From JBOFLO01 sp051657905 (GTDB taxonomy: Bacteria > Patescibacteriota > Gracilibacteria > UBA1369): a stretch of DNA of 14,058 nt. Position numbers and translations under genes: made by a program. Below the pieces are notes generated by a model that saw nothing but the letters and a program-made list of their open reading frames with translations, had not been told where the DNA came from and made no database searches. The stretch spans positions 1-14,058 of the forward strand of contig JBOFLO010000016.1 in NCBI GenBank assembly GCA_051657905.1, given 5' to 3'. Shown here one piece after another: positions 6,069 through 12,877 of this stretch; positions within the stretch are counted from its first letter, which is position 1, and each line of letters begins with the position of its first letter.

Positions 6069-8459
6069 TTATTCAATATAAATCTCCCTCGCCTTCGCGC
6101 CATTCACCGGCCCAATCGCCCCATTCTCTTCCATCAAATCCAGCAAGCGCGCCGCGCGGGCATAACCAATTTTCAAACGTCTTTGTAATAAAGAAGCCGA
6201 AGCTTTTCGGGAATCCATCACCACATTCAAAGCTTGTTCATATAAATCATCTCCCACATCTTCACCACTCAAAGAAGATTTAGGTAAACCCTGAACCGCT
6301 TCGCCCGCCACCTTTGGCGAAATAATATCTTCATGATAAGCAGGCTCTCCATTAATTTTAATATTATTCACAACACGTTCAATTTCCTTGGAAGAAACAA
6401 AAATCCCCTGAATACGAGTTGGTCTGCTCATCCCTCCCGGCAAATAAAGCATGTCACCTTTACCAAGCAAATCTTCCGCCCCAATCGAATCAATAATTGT
6501 TCTGGAATCAATTGAAGAAGAAACCGCAAAAGCAATTCTGGCCGGCACATTGGCTTTAATCAAACCAGTAATAACATCCACCGACGGCCTTTGAGTCGCC
6601 AACACCAAGTGCATTCCCACTGCACGCGCCATCTGAGCAATACGACAAATCGATGCTTCCACTTCCTTGCCCGCAGACATCATTAAGTCTGCCAACTCAT
6701 CAATAATAATCACAATTTTTGGCATTTTCTGAGGCAACGGTTCCGGCACATTAGACTCACCATTCATTTCCGCACCTTCTTCACCTAACGCCTCATCCAA
6801 AGATTCTCTTTCCATTTTACCTTCCTCAGCCTCCAAACGTTTCTCTTCACAAATCTGATTATATTCAGTCAAACTTCGGCAACCATATTCCGCACATAAT
6901 TGATAACGTCTATTCATTTCCGCCACCGCCCAACGCAAAGCAATCGCCGCTTTTTCCGGATCAGTAATTACCGGCGTCAACAAATGCGCAATTCCATTAT
7001 ATGTAGTCAATTCCACACGCTTAGGATCCACCAAAATCAAACGCAAATCTTCCGGCGAATTTTGATACAAAAGTGAAATAATCAAAGTATTCATCCCAAC
7101 AGATTTACCAGAACCAGTTGCACCCGCAATCAATAAATGCGGCATAGAAGCCAAATCACCAATCATCGGTTTGCCAGCCACATCGCGTCCCAAAGGAAAT
7201 CGCAATGAAGATTTAATTTCCACACATTCCTTACTCTCCATAACTTCACGCAAATGCACCACACTTCTTTGATCATTCGGAACTTCAATTCCCACCAACC
7301 CCTTACCTGGAATCGGCGCTTCAATACGAACAGCAGTAGCCGATAAAGCCAAAGCCAAATCATTTTTTAAAGCTGTGATTTTAGAGAGTTTTACTCCTTC
7401 ATGCGGTTTCAAAGTATATTGAACTACCGTCGGCCCCACGTGTACTTCATGCATGGCCACCTTAATTCCAAACTGATCCAATTTCGCTTGAATTTTACGA
7501 GCATTCTCACTCAACAAATCATCATCCAAAGCAATATCCGGCACCGCTGGTGAAAGCAAATCCAAACTGGGAGCCTGCCAAGTATAGCCGCTCACTTTAG
7601 ATGTTAAAGCCTCGTCATTTTCATTCTTAATTTCAATTTTTCTAGTCTTTCTAGTTTCACTGGCAACCTCAACCGCTTCCTCAGCTTTTTCCGCATCATT
7701 TCTAATCGCCGCCCGACGAATTTTTAAAGTTGGTTCTTCTTCATAATTCACCGGCATACCAAATTCACTGTCCGGTAATTGATCAATTTTCTTCACAATT
7801 TCATCTTCATTATAATCATCTTCAACTTCTTCCTCCTCATCTTCTTCCACTTCTACTTCACCTTTTTTACCCTTAGCATCGTCATATTGATTAATGCGAA
7901 TCAATTTCAAATCCGGTTTCAAAAACTTAATCACTTTCACTAAAGAAATTTCAAATGCCAATAATATTGAAACCAAAAAGCCCACCATAAATACAGCAAA
8001 CGCCCCCACACTTCCCATCTTAAAAAATTCTCTAAACAAAAAGTTCATCATAAACCCAATCTGTCCGCCATATTCGCCCGCCTGCGCCACACTACGAATG
8101 TCCTCCATCGGCACAGACAAATGCAAAATCGCCAGCACACTAATCATTAATAAAAACACTCCCAAAATTCTGGACAGCGTAAAAGAGATTTTTTTGGAAA
8201 GGAAATATAATAGAGAAATCACAATCAATCCAACGGGAAAAATATAAATTCCCCAGCCCAAAATTGGTCTAATTAAAGACAACCAGGCATTCCCCACAAT
8301 CCCAAAACTATTATTTAAACTTAATATGGTAAACACCCCCAACCCCAAATAAAAAACCCCAGTTATTTCCCGCATCACCGATTTCGGTACATTCAAAACT
8401 ATTGGTTTTCTTTTGGTAGATTTACGTCTTGATCTACTTCTGGTTCTTCTTCGCGCCAT
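6069..8459 (-). CDS. ftsK: DNA translocase FtsK
   Basis: FtsK/SpoIIIE motors pump DNA at the division septum to clear chromosome termini. I place the start at 8459 (MARRRTRSRSRRKS, 796 aa). The in-frame ATG at 8537 would add 26 residues without family features and falls within the likely -35 box. Residues 1-20 are highly basic, followed by four membrane helices (about 34-52, 66-88, 94-115, 147-171) and an acidic linker (EEDEEEEVEDDYNEDE). The motor has Walker A GATGSGKS (446-453), the DPKRVELTTYNGI segment, Walker B IVIIIDELADLMM (Asp587-Glu588) and ATQRPSVDVITG. An acidic insert (from EEKRLEAEEGKM to PEPLPQ) lengthens the region before Walker B. The C-terminal winged-helix gamma domain (about 730-796, RKASASLLQRRLKIGYARAA) is intact, so KOPS reading and XerD contact are plausible. 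Confidence 0.97.
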   Translation of the reverse strand: MARRRTRSRSRRKSTKRKPIVLNVPKSVMREITGVFYLGLGVFTILSLNNSFGIVGNAWLSLIRPILGWGIYIFPVGLIVISLLYFLSKKISFTLSRILGVFLLMISVLAILHLSVPMEDIRSVAQAGEYGGQIGFMMNFLFREFFKMGSVGAFAVFMVGFLVSILLAFEISLVKVIKFLKPDLKLIRINQYDDAKGKKGEVEVEEDEEEEVEDDYNEDEIVKKIDQLPDSEFGMPVNYEEEPTLKIRRAAIRNDAEKAEEAVEVASETRKTRKIEIKNENDEALTSKVSGYTWQAPSLDLLSPAVPDIALDDDLLSENARKIQAKLDQFGIKVAMHEVHVGPTVVQYTLKPHEGVKLSKITALKNDLALALSATAVRIEAPIPGKGLVGIEVPNDQRSVVHLREVMESKECVEIKSSLRFPLGRDVAGKPMIGDLASMPHLLIAGATGSGKSVGMNTLIISLLYQNSPEDLRLILVDPKRVELTTYNGIAHLLTPVITDPEKAAIALRWAVAEMNRRYQLCAEYGCRSLTEYNQICEEKRLEAEEGKMERESLDEALGEEGAEMNGESNVPEPLPQKMPKIVIIIDELADLMMSAGKEVEASICRIAQMARAVGMHLVLATQRPSVDVITGLIKANVPARIAFAVSSSIDSRTIIDSIGAEDLLGKGDMLYLPGGMSRPTRIQGIFVSSKEIERVVNNIKINGEPAYHEDIISPKVAGEAVQGLPKSSLSGEDVGDDLYEQALNVVMDSRKASASLLQRRLKIGYARAARLLDLMEENGAIGPVNGAKAREIYIE

Positions 8460-8508
8460 TATTGATTTTTGATTTAATTTCGCCGGATCATTTGAATCCT
8501 GCGCAGAC

Positions 8509-8537
8509 AATATAATAAATTTCTGGATGAACATCAA
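8509..8537 (-). promoter_or_regulatory. Probable ftsK promoter
   Basis: On the minus strand: -35 TTGATG (8537-8532), 17-nt spacer, -10 TATATT (8514-8509). Transcription would begin near 8502, giving a leader of about 42 nt before the ATG at 8459. The fit supports 8459 as the ftsK start. Confidence 0.55.
8511..8516 (+). promoter_or_regulatory. Candidate -10 box for gltX
   Basis: TATAAT on the + strand is a perfect -10 hexamer, but no good -35 is found 16-18 nt upstream. A start near 8523 would leave about 60 nt before the gltX ATG at 8584. It overlaps the ftsK -10 on the other strand by four bases. Confidence 0.35.
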
Positions 8538-8583
8538 ACTTTCTGCTACACTCTGGCGGAAATTTAACCGTCAATTCAAATTC

Positions 8584-10242
8584 ATGTCTACATCCAGTAA
8601 TTCCTCAAAATCCCCTGTCCGAACGCGTTTCGCCCCATCCCCAACCGGCTATCTCCATATCGGTGGGCTCCGCACTGCTTTATACAGCTATTTATTCGCC
8701 AAAAACCTTGGTGGACAATCTATTTTACGTATCGAAGATACAGATCAAACTCGTTTTGTCCCGGGCGCTACTGAAAATTTAATACACAGTTTAAATAGCA
8801 TGGGTTTGGAATTCGACGAGGGCCCAATTGCTGAACCTGGAGCCGTCGCTCCGGAAGGCAGTCATGACCTCTCACATTTGAAACAAATCGGTGACAAAGG
8901 CCCATATATTCAGTCTCAAAGAACGGCAATTTATCAAGAACATGCAGCCAAATTAGTGGAAAAAGGTAATGCTTACTACTGTTTCTGTACTTCCGTCGAA
9001 CTGGACGAAATGCGCGCACAACAAACCGCCGCCAAATTAGCCCCAATGTACGATCGCCGTTGCTTAAAACTTACCCCGGAACAAGTTAAAACCAATTTAG
9101 ACGCCAAAAAACCTTTTGTCATCCGTTTAAAAATGCCCCGTGACCAAAAGATCGAATTCGTAGATTTAATTCGCGGCAAAGTTTCTTTTATGGGGAATCA
9201 AGTTGACGATCAGGTTTTAATTAAATCTGACGGTCTGCCAACTTATCATCTCGCTAATGTGGTTGATGATCACAGTATGGAAATTACCCACGTTATTCGA
9301 GGCGAAGAATGGCTCGCCTCCACTCCCAAACATTTAGTAATGTACCAGGCCTTCGGTTGGGAGGCCCCAGCTTATGCCCACTTGCCATTAATTTTAAACG
9401 CTGACCGTTCCAAACTTTCCAAACGCCAAAATGACGTTTCCGTAGAAAGTTATTTGGCTAAAGATTATTTGAAGGAAGCCATTATCAACTTCATCGCCTT
9501 GCTTGGCTGGCATCCCGGCAAAGGTATTGAACAAGAAATTTTCAGCATGGAAGATTTAATCAAACAATTTTCTATTGAAGGTGTAAATAAATCCGGCGCC
9601 GTTTTCAGCTTAGAAAAGCTGGACTGGTTTAATTTAATTTGGAAAAAGAAATTACTTTTCGCCGAATTGGAAAGCATTGCTAAAAAAATTGACCCAGCGG
9701 TAAAAATCGAACATCTCAAACATGAAGAAAAAACTTTCCAATTTTCCACTCCGGAATTATTAGAAAAATTCAATACAGAAAGAGCCGCTCTACTTTTCCA
9801 AAAAACTGAAAACTATCTTAACCATTACAAAGAGCTCCCACGCGCCCAACTCGACCGTGCCCTCCTTGTAAATGAAGAAAAAATCCTCAAAGATCGCCAC
9901 GAAATCCACTCTCACCTTCAATATTTCTTCGATCCACAGGGCTTGAATCAACAACTTTTGATCAATCCAAAAATGGGCGTTGAAACTTCCGAACAAGCCA
10001 TACAATCCATCACTTTTGCTCGCGAAATTATTGCCAAATTACCTGAAAACGCCAGCTTGGAAACTATCAAAAACACTTTTTTGGAAACTATTAAGTCCGC
10101 CGGACAGAAAAATGGCCAAATTCTCTGGCCTTTACGTGCCGCTTTAACCCATGAACAGTTCTCAGTAGGAGCTTTTGAGACCATTTGGGTGCTTGGACAA
10201 GCCGAATCGATAAAAAGACTTGATGAAATCCTCCAAAAATAG
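8584..10242 (+). CDS. gltX: Glutamyl-tRNA synthetase
   Basis: A class Ic synthetase that charges tRNA with glutamate. I prefer the ATG at 8584 (MSTSSNSSKSPVRTRFAPSPTG, 552 aa). The in-frame ATG at 8527 would add 19 residues with no family features and almost touch the candidate -10. Rossmann motifs are clear: RFAPSPTGYLHIGG with the HIGH-type HIGG at 25-28, and the KMSKS-type loop KLSKR at 277-281. Other landmarks are RIEDTD, YCFCTS and VIRGEEWLASTPKH. About 20 extra residues (about 82-104, IAEPGAVAPEGSHDLSHLKQ) interrupt the usual DEGP...GPYxQSxR segment, and the C-terminal anticodon-binding half is also long; E. coli GluRS has 471 residues. It may be non-discriminating, serving Glu- and Gln-tRNA with GatCAB, but that is inference. 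No Shine-Dalgarno; stop is TAG. Confidence 0.97.
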   Translation: MSTSSNSSKSPVRTRFAPSPTGYLHIGGLRTALYSYLFAKNLGGQSILRIEDTDQTRFVPGATENLIHSLNSMGLEFDEGPIAEPGAVAPEGSHDLSHLKQIGDKGPYIQSQRTAIYQEHAAKLVEKGNAYYCFCTSVELDEMRAQQTAAKLAPMYDRRCLKLTPEQVKTNLDAKKPFVIRLKMPRDQKIEFVDLIRGKVSFMGNQVDDQVLIKSDGLPTYHLANVVDDHSMEITHVIRGEEWLASTPKHLVMYQAFGWEAPAYAHLPLILNADRSKLSKRQNDVSVESYLAKDYLKEAIINFIALLGWHPGKGIEQEIFSMEDLIKQFSIEGVNKSGAVFSLEKLDWFNLIWKKKLLFAELESIAKKIDPAVKIEHLKHEEKTFQFSTPELLEKFNTERAALLFQKTENYLNHYKELPRAQLDRALLVNEEKILKDRHEIHSHLQYFFDPQGLNQQLLINPKMGVETSEQAIQSITFAREIIAKLPENASLETIKNTFLETIKSAGQKNGQILWPLRAALTHEQFSVGAFETIWVLGQAESIKRLDEILQK

Positions 10243-10275
10243 GAAAATGAATGCTGATTTATTGACTTCAACTTA

Positions 10276-10653
10276 ATGAATTACAACGAATTGCAGCAAA
10301 TCATCCGTTATATCCGTAAGAATTTACCTTGCTCTCATTGCGAGAAAGCTTATCACAATGAGGAAATCGAAGTACTTTCTACCTTCGACGACCAAGGACT
10401 TTTCAACTTGAGCTGCCATCAATGTCAAAATCAGTTATTAGTGCATATCACTATTTCTGATCAGGAAAATCATCTTTCCAAAGGCAAAACCCGTCAACAA
10501 ATCATTCGTGCCCATCGTTCTATTTCTGAAAAAGATACAGCTAACGCTTTATCTGGAAATAATGGTATTAATAGTAATGATGTAATCGACATCCACACCT
10601 TCCTGAACAATTTCAACGGAGATTTCAAAAAACTTTTCTCTCCTAAAAAATGA
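10276..10653 (+). CDS. Small protein with two CxxC motifs (putative zinc ribbon)
   Basis: A 125-residue soluble protein. Two CxxC knuckles, CSHC (19-22) and CHQC (47-50), are 24 residues apart, as in a treble-clef or zinc-ribbon fold. The segment between them reads EIEVLSTFDDQGLFNLS, and a hydrophobic LLVHITI strand follows the second knuckle. The middle is polar and likely disordered. The end, DVIDIHTFLNNFNGDFKKLF, looks like a short conserved helical motif. The pattern resembles small uncharacterised proteins of Patescibacteria, recalled from memory and not checked. It lies 33 nt after gltX without a Shine-Dalgarno. Its TGA stop overlaps the start of the next gene (ATGA) and is followed in frame by TAA. 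Confidence 0.8.
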   Translation: MNYNELQQIIRYIRKNLPCSHCEKAYHNEEIEVLSTFDDQGLFNLSCHQCQNQLLVHITISDQENHLSKGKTRQQIIRAHRSISEKDTANALSGNNGINSNDVIDIHTFLNNFNGDFKKLFSPKK

Positions 10654-11003
10654 TAAAAAAACTCGTTCTCGCTTTATCTTGCGTCAGTTTGATTGCTCTT
10701 TCCGGTTGTCAATTAATGCAGGAGTCAGCCCAATCCCTTCGCCAGGAACTCAACAAAGGAGTTGATACTGCGACGGATTTTAAAGATGGCGTTGTAAATC
10801 AAGCCACCGAATTACAAAAGCAAGTTCGCGACACCAAAGAAGCTCTTCAAAACACCTCCGAAGATTTGCAAAAAAAAGCCGATGAAGCCCAAAAAGCTTT
10901 GGACGAAAAAATCAAACAACTTGATGAAGCCGGCCAAAAAATCAATGACGCCCAACAAGCCATCGATCAAGCCGCCGACAGCGTCAAAAAAATAAATCAA
11001 TAA
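10650..11003 (+). CDS. Coiled-coil lipoprotein
   Basis: A 117-residue exported lipoprotein. The signal MIKKLVLALSCVSLIALSGC ends in lipobox LSGC, with the lipidated cysteine at 20. The rest is a long polar helix with heptad-like spacing, rich in Gln, Lys, Asp, Glu and Ala (QKKADEAQKALDEKIKQLDE and similar), predicted to be coiled coil across about 30-115. Such proteins can be envelope spacers, but coiled coils give misleading similarity, so no function is assigned. The start overlaps the preceding stop as ATGA, suggesting coupled translation. The gene contains a run of eight A near 10870-10877. Stop is TAA. Confidence 0.87.
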   Translation: MIKKLVLALSCVSLIALSGCQLMQESAQSLRQELNKGVDTATDFKDGVVNQATELQKQVRDTKEALQNTSEDLQKKADEAQKALDEKIKQLDEAGQKINDAQQAIDQAADSVKKINQ

Positions 11004-11015
11004 CCAACTTCAGCC

Positions 11016-11453
11016 ATGTTTAATCTATTATCAAGCCTCAACTATTTAGAAATAATTGTTGCCGCAATTATTTACTTTATGCTGGGCTGGGTTTGGTATT
11101 CCTTCTTATTTTCCAAAGCCTGGATGAGAGAAATGGGTATCTCTAAGCCAAACATGACTGAAGAACAACAAGGCGAAATGTACAAGGGTATGATGCCGGC
11201 GATGTTAATTTCCCTGGTCACTGCAGCAATTCTAGCTATGGCTATTGGTATGTTACAAACAGCCTTCGCTTCTACAGGCCTGATTGGACATTTATTTAAC
11301 GGTTTGTTTCTTTGGGTGGCTTTCGTGGGTGGACCAACTCTTTGCACCACTCTTTATGGAAGTTCCAAAAAAGTTAAACTTTGGGCAATTAACAATAGCT
11401 ATCCTTTAGCTGGAATTTTGCTTCTAAACATCCTTATGTTCTTCTGGGCATAA
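11016..11453 (+). CDS. DUF1761 family membrane protein
   Basis: A 145-residue integral membrane protein. The N-terminus, with IIYFMLGWVWYSFLFSKAWM, matches the DUF1761 signature (helix with GxxWY and kAWM). Four helices are expected at about 8-31, 62-84, 90-108 and 125-144. A polar loop with MGISKPNMTEEQQGEMYKGM lies between helices 1 and 2. The biochemical role of the family is unknown. It begins 12 nt after the lipoprotein stop, so gltX and the three following genes probably form one transcript. No Shine-Dalgarno. It is convergent with the small minus-strand unit; the minus-strand terminator begins 18 nt beyond its TAA. Confidence 0.9.
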   Translation: MFNLLSSLNYLEIIVAAIIYFMLGWVWYSFLFSKAWMREMGISKPNMTEEQQGEMYKGMMPAMLISLVTAAILAMAIGMLQTAFASTGLIGHLFNGLFLWVAFVGGPTLCTTLYGSSKKVKLWAINNSYPLAGILLLNILMFFWA

Positions 11454-11463
11454 TTTAATATAC

Positions 11464-11499
11464 AAAAAAGCAGGCCGCCCCCAGTGTTGGGGGCGGCCT
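11464..11499 (-). terminator. Strong intrinsic terminator of the minus-strand 36-aa unit
   Basis: A perfect 12-bp stem, AGGCCGCCCCCA (11472-11483) with TGGGGGCGGCCT (11488-11499), closes a 4-nt loop. On the minus strand it is followed by GC and then TTTTTT (11469-11464). On the plus strand only a weak T tract follows, so the main polarity is minus, though it could also stop transcription from the DUF1761 gene. Confidence 0.93.
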
Positions 11500-11514
11500 T
11501 TCTGCGTGAGGCTC

Positions 11515-11536
11515 CAGCTTCTCTTCCGAGAGGCTG
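11515..11536. other. Second small hairpin in the GC-rich island
   Basis: CAGCTTCTC (11515-11523) pairs with GAGAGGCTG (11528-11536) around a 4-nt loop. As plus-strand RNA the stem is continuous with one G-U pair. As minus-strand RNA it has one C/A mismatch and a GGAA loop. It lies between the stop of the 36-aa ORF and the terminator. No function is evident. Confidence 0.5.
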
Positions 11537-11572
11537 AAGGCCATCAGGTCAGCGCGCGCCGAGCTCGACGAG

Positions 11573-11683
11573 CTAGGTGCCGCGCTTGCCGGCGTCGAGG
11601 TCGTTCGTGTCGTAGTTGCCGCGGCCGTCGTTGATCGAGAGGTTCGAATTGATCTTTTCCGGGACGAAGTGCGTCTGTCTCAT
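11573..11683 (-). CDS. Very small ORF (36 aa), GC-rich, strong Shine-Dalgarno; unknown
   Basis: The ORF encodes MRQTHFVPEKINSNLSINDG followed by RGNYDTNDLDAGKRGT and a TAG stop. It is polar, rich in Asn, Asp and Gly, with no hydrophobic segment, cysteine or known motif. Support comes from its signals: a TTGACA/TATAAA promoter, GGAGG 5 nt before ATG, and a strong terminator about 75 nt after the stop. Of 36 codons 33 end in G or C, a striking contrast with the AT-rich genes on either side and a sign of foreign origin or unusual selection. The 413-bp space between the DUF1761 gene and pta holds only this unit and the pta promoter. The transcript may instead act as an RNA, since coding over 36 codons is hard to prove. 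Confidence 0.62.
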   Translation of the reverse strand: MRQTHFVPEKINSNLSINDGRGNYDTNDLDAGKRGT

Positions 11684-11688
11684 GAGAT

Positions 11689-11693
11689 CCTCC
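11689..11693 (-). promoter_or_regulatory. Strong Shine-Dalgarno (GGAGG) of the 36-aa ORF
   Basis: On the minus strand GGAGG lies 5 nt (ATCTC) before the ATG at 11683. The same GGAGGAT core precedes the 106-aa gene at 4629. No other gene in the window has such a site. Confidence 0.83.
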
Positions 11694-11742
11694 AATCCAT
11701 TGCGTTGTGATTCAGTGAACTTCTATCGACTCAACAACCATA

Positions 11743-11770
11743 TTTATAGCATTTTTATTATATTTGTCAA
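11743..11770 (-). promoter_or_regulatory. Sigma70-type promoter of the 36-aa unit
   Basis: On the minus strand: a perfect -35 TTGACA (11770-11765), 16-nt spacer, -10 TATAAA (11748-11743). Transcription would begin near 11736, giving a leader of about 50 nt before the ATG at 11683. The spacer matches that of the 106-aa gene promoter. Confidence 0.78.
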
Positions 11771-11838
11771 TATATTCAATAAATATCCTAAAAATATCAT
11801 CAATAGGCCATCTTGACGGTTCTTTTTTTATATTTTCA

Positions 11839-11847
11839 TGCTATAAT
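11839..11847 (+). promoter_or_regulatory. Extended -10 promoter of pta-ackA
   Basis: TGC followed by TATAAT is an extended -10 element. Transcription would start near 11854, leaving a leader of only about 13 nt before the pta ATG. A TTGACG at 11813-11818 is 23 nt upstream, too far to be a normal -35. Confidence 0.65.
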
Positions 11848-11866
11848 ATAGAAAAACCAAAAACAC

Positions 11867-12877
11867 ATGCAGAAATTTCTCAATAAAATCCATCTATTGG
11901 CCAAAAAACAGCCAGTTAAACTGATTTTTCCGGAACCAAATGATCCTCGTGTTCTCAAAGCTTTACCAGTCATTCTAAAAAAGCAGCTTTGTCAGCCGGT
12001 TTTAGTAGGTGATTCAGCAAAAATAAAGCAACAGGCCGCCAAGTTAAAATTGGCCCTTAACTTTAATAAAATCAACTTTTTAAATCCTCAAGACCCACTA
12101 TTACAAAAAGAATTTCAAAAGGCTTTCTGGAAATTAAGAAAAAACAAAGGAGTAACCCCAGAAATCGCTGCCAAAACCATGCAAGATATCAACTATTTTG
12201 CCACTATGGCCGTACAATTAGGCCATGCTGATGGCTTGGTTTCCGGATCTTTCAGCTCAACCGCCGACACCATCCGCCCTGTTTTACAAATCATCAAAAC
12301 TCGCAAAAATGTTAAGCTCGCCTCCAGCGCCTTTTTAATGCTCTTCCCTGATCGCATTCTTATCTATACCGACTGCGCTCTGAACATTACGCCAGACGCT
12401 CAACAGCTAGCAGAAATAGCACTAAACGCCGGTGAACTAGCTAAAAACTTCGGTATCAAACCTAAAATCGCCCTGCTCTCCTTCTCCACCCACGGCTCCA
12501 GCTTCCACCCCTTAGCCCAAAAAATAGCCGAAGCCACCAAAATTGCCCAACGCAGGGCTCCTGGCCTACTAATCGATGGCGAAGTTCAAGTTGATACAGC
12601 TTTAATTCCCGAAGTAGCTAAATTCAAATCCCCTCATTCCAAAATCAAAGGCCAAGCCAATATTTTAATTTTCCCCAATCTGGAGGTAGGCAATATCGCC
12701 TATAAATTAACCGAAAGACTGGCCGGCGCCAAAGCTCTGGGAGCAATTCTCCTCGGCCTCAACAAACCCGCCAATGACTTATCCCGCGGCTGCAGTGTGG
12801 AAGATATAGTTAATTTAACCGCCATCACCGCCATCCAGGCCAGCGCCGCCCGAAAATCATCTAAACGTCGATCCTAA
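11867..12877 (+). CDS. pta: Phosphate acetyltransferase
   Basis: A 336-residue enzyme of the short Pta type (catalytic domain only). It interconverts acetyl-CoA plus phosphate with acetyl phosphate plus CoA. Family signatures run in order: PVKLIFPEPNDPRVLKA, GHADGLVSGSFSSTADTIRP with the conserved Ser/Thr-rich site, PDAQQLAEIALNAGELAKNF, IALLSFSTHGSS, DGEVQVDTALIPEVA, PNLEVGNIAYKLTERLAGAK, and LNKPANDLSRGCSVEDIVNL. The last 10 residues are basic (ARKSSKRRS). The start is the first ATG after an extended -10 promoter, in an A-rich leader without a Shine-Dalgarno. Its TAA directly abuts the ackA ATG. With AckA it makes ATP from acetyl-CoA, or activates acetate in reverse. Phosphotransbutyrylase is the nearest alternative, but the AckA partner favours Pta. 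Confidence 0.96.
   Translation: MQKFLNKIHLLAKKQPVKLIFPEPNDPRVLKALPVILKKQLCQPVLVGDSAKIKQQAAKLKLALNFNKINFLNPQDPLLQKEFQKAFWKLRKNKGVTPEIAAKTMQDINYFATMAVQLGHADGLVSGSFSSTADTIRPVLQIIKTRKNVKLASSAFLMLFPDRILIYTDCALNITPDAQQLAEIALNAGELAKNFGIKPKIALLSFSTHGSSFHPLAQKIAEATKIAQRRAPGLLIDGEVQVDTALIPEVAKFKSPHSKIKGQANILIFPNLEVGNIAYKLTERLAGAKALGAILLGLNKPANDLSRGCSVEDIVNLTAITAIQASAARKSSKRRS

Noticed and set aside
10650..10656. TGA read as glycine (alternative code), extending the CxxC protein by one codon to TAA
   Set aside because: No long gene has an in-frame TGA and glycine is coded by GGN throughout, so the standard code fits.
10870..10877. Run of eight A in the lipoprotein gene as a phase-variation or slippage site
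   Set aside because: A-runs of this length are common in AT-rich Lys-rich genes and the frame is intact; nothing else supports switching.
11454..11542. Possible second minus-strand ORF starting MAFSLSEEKLEP
   Set aside because: It has no Shine-Dalgarno and reads straight through the terminator stem; it is more likely the 3' untranslated part of the 36-aa unit.
11616..11816. Plus-strand ORF of 66 aa across the minus-strand unit and its promoter
   Set aside because: It crosses a sharp GC-to-AT composition change and lacks start signals; the minus-strand ORF explains the region better.
11813..11847. TTGACG as -35 of the pta promoter
   Set aside because: The 23-nt gap to TATAAT is too long; the extended -10 explains the promoter without it.
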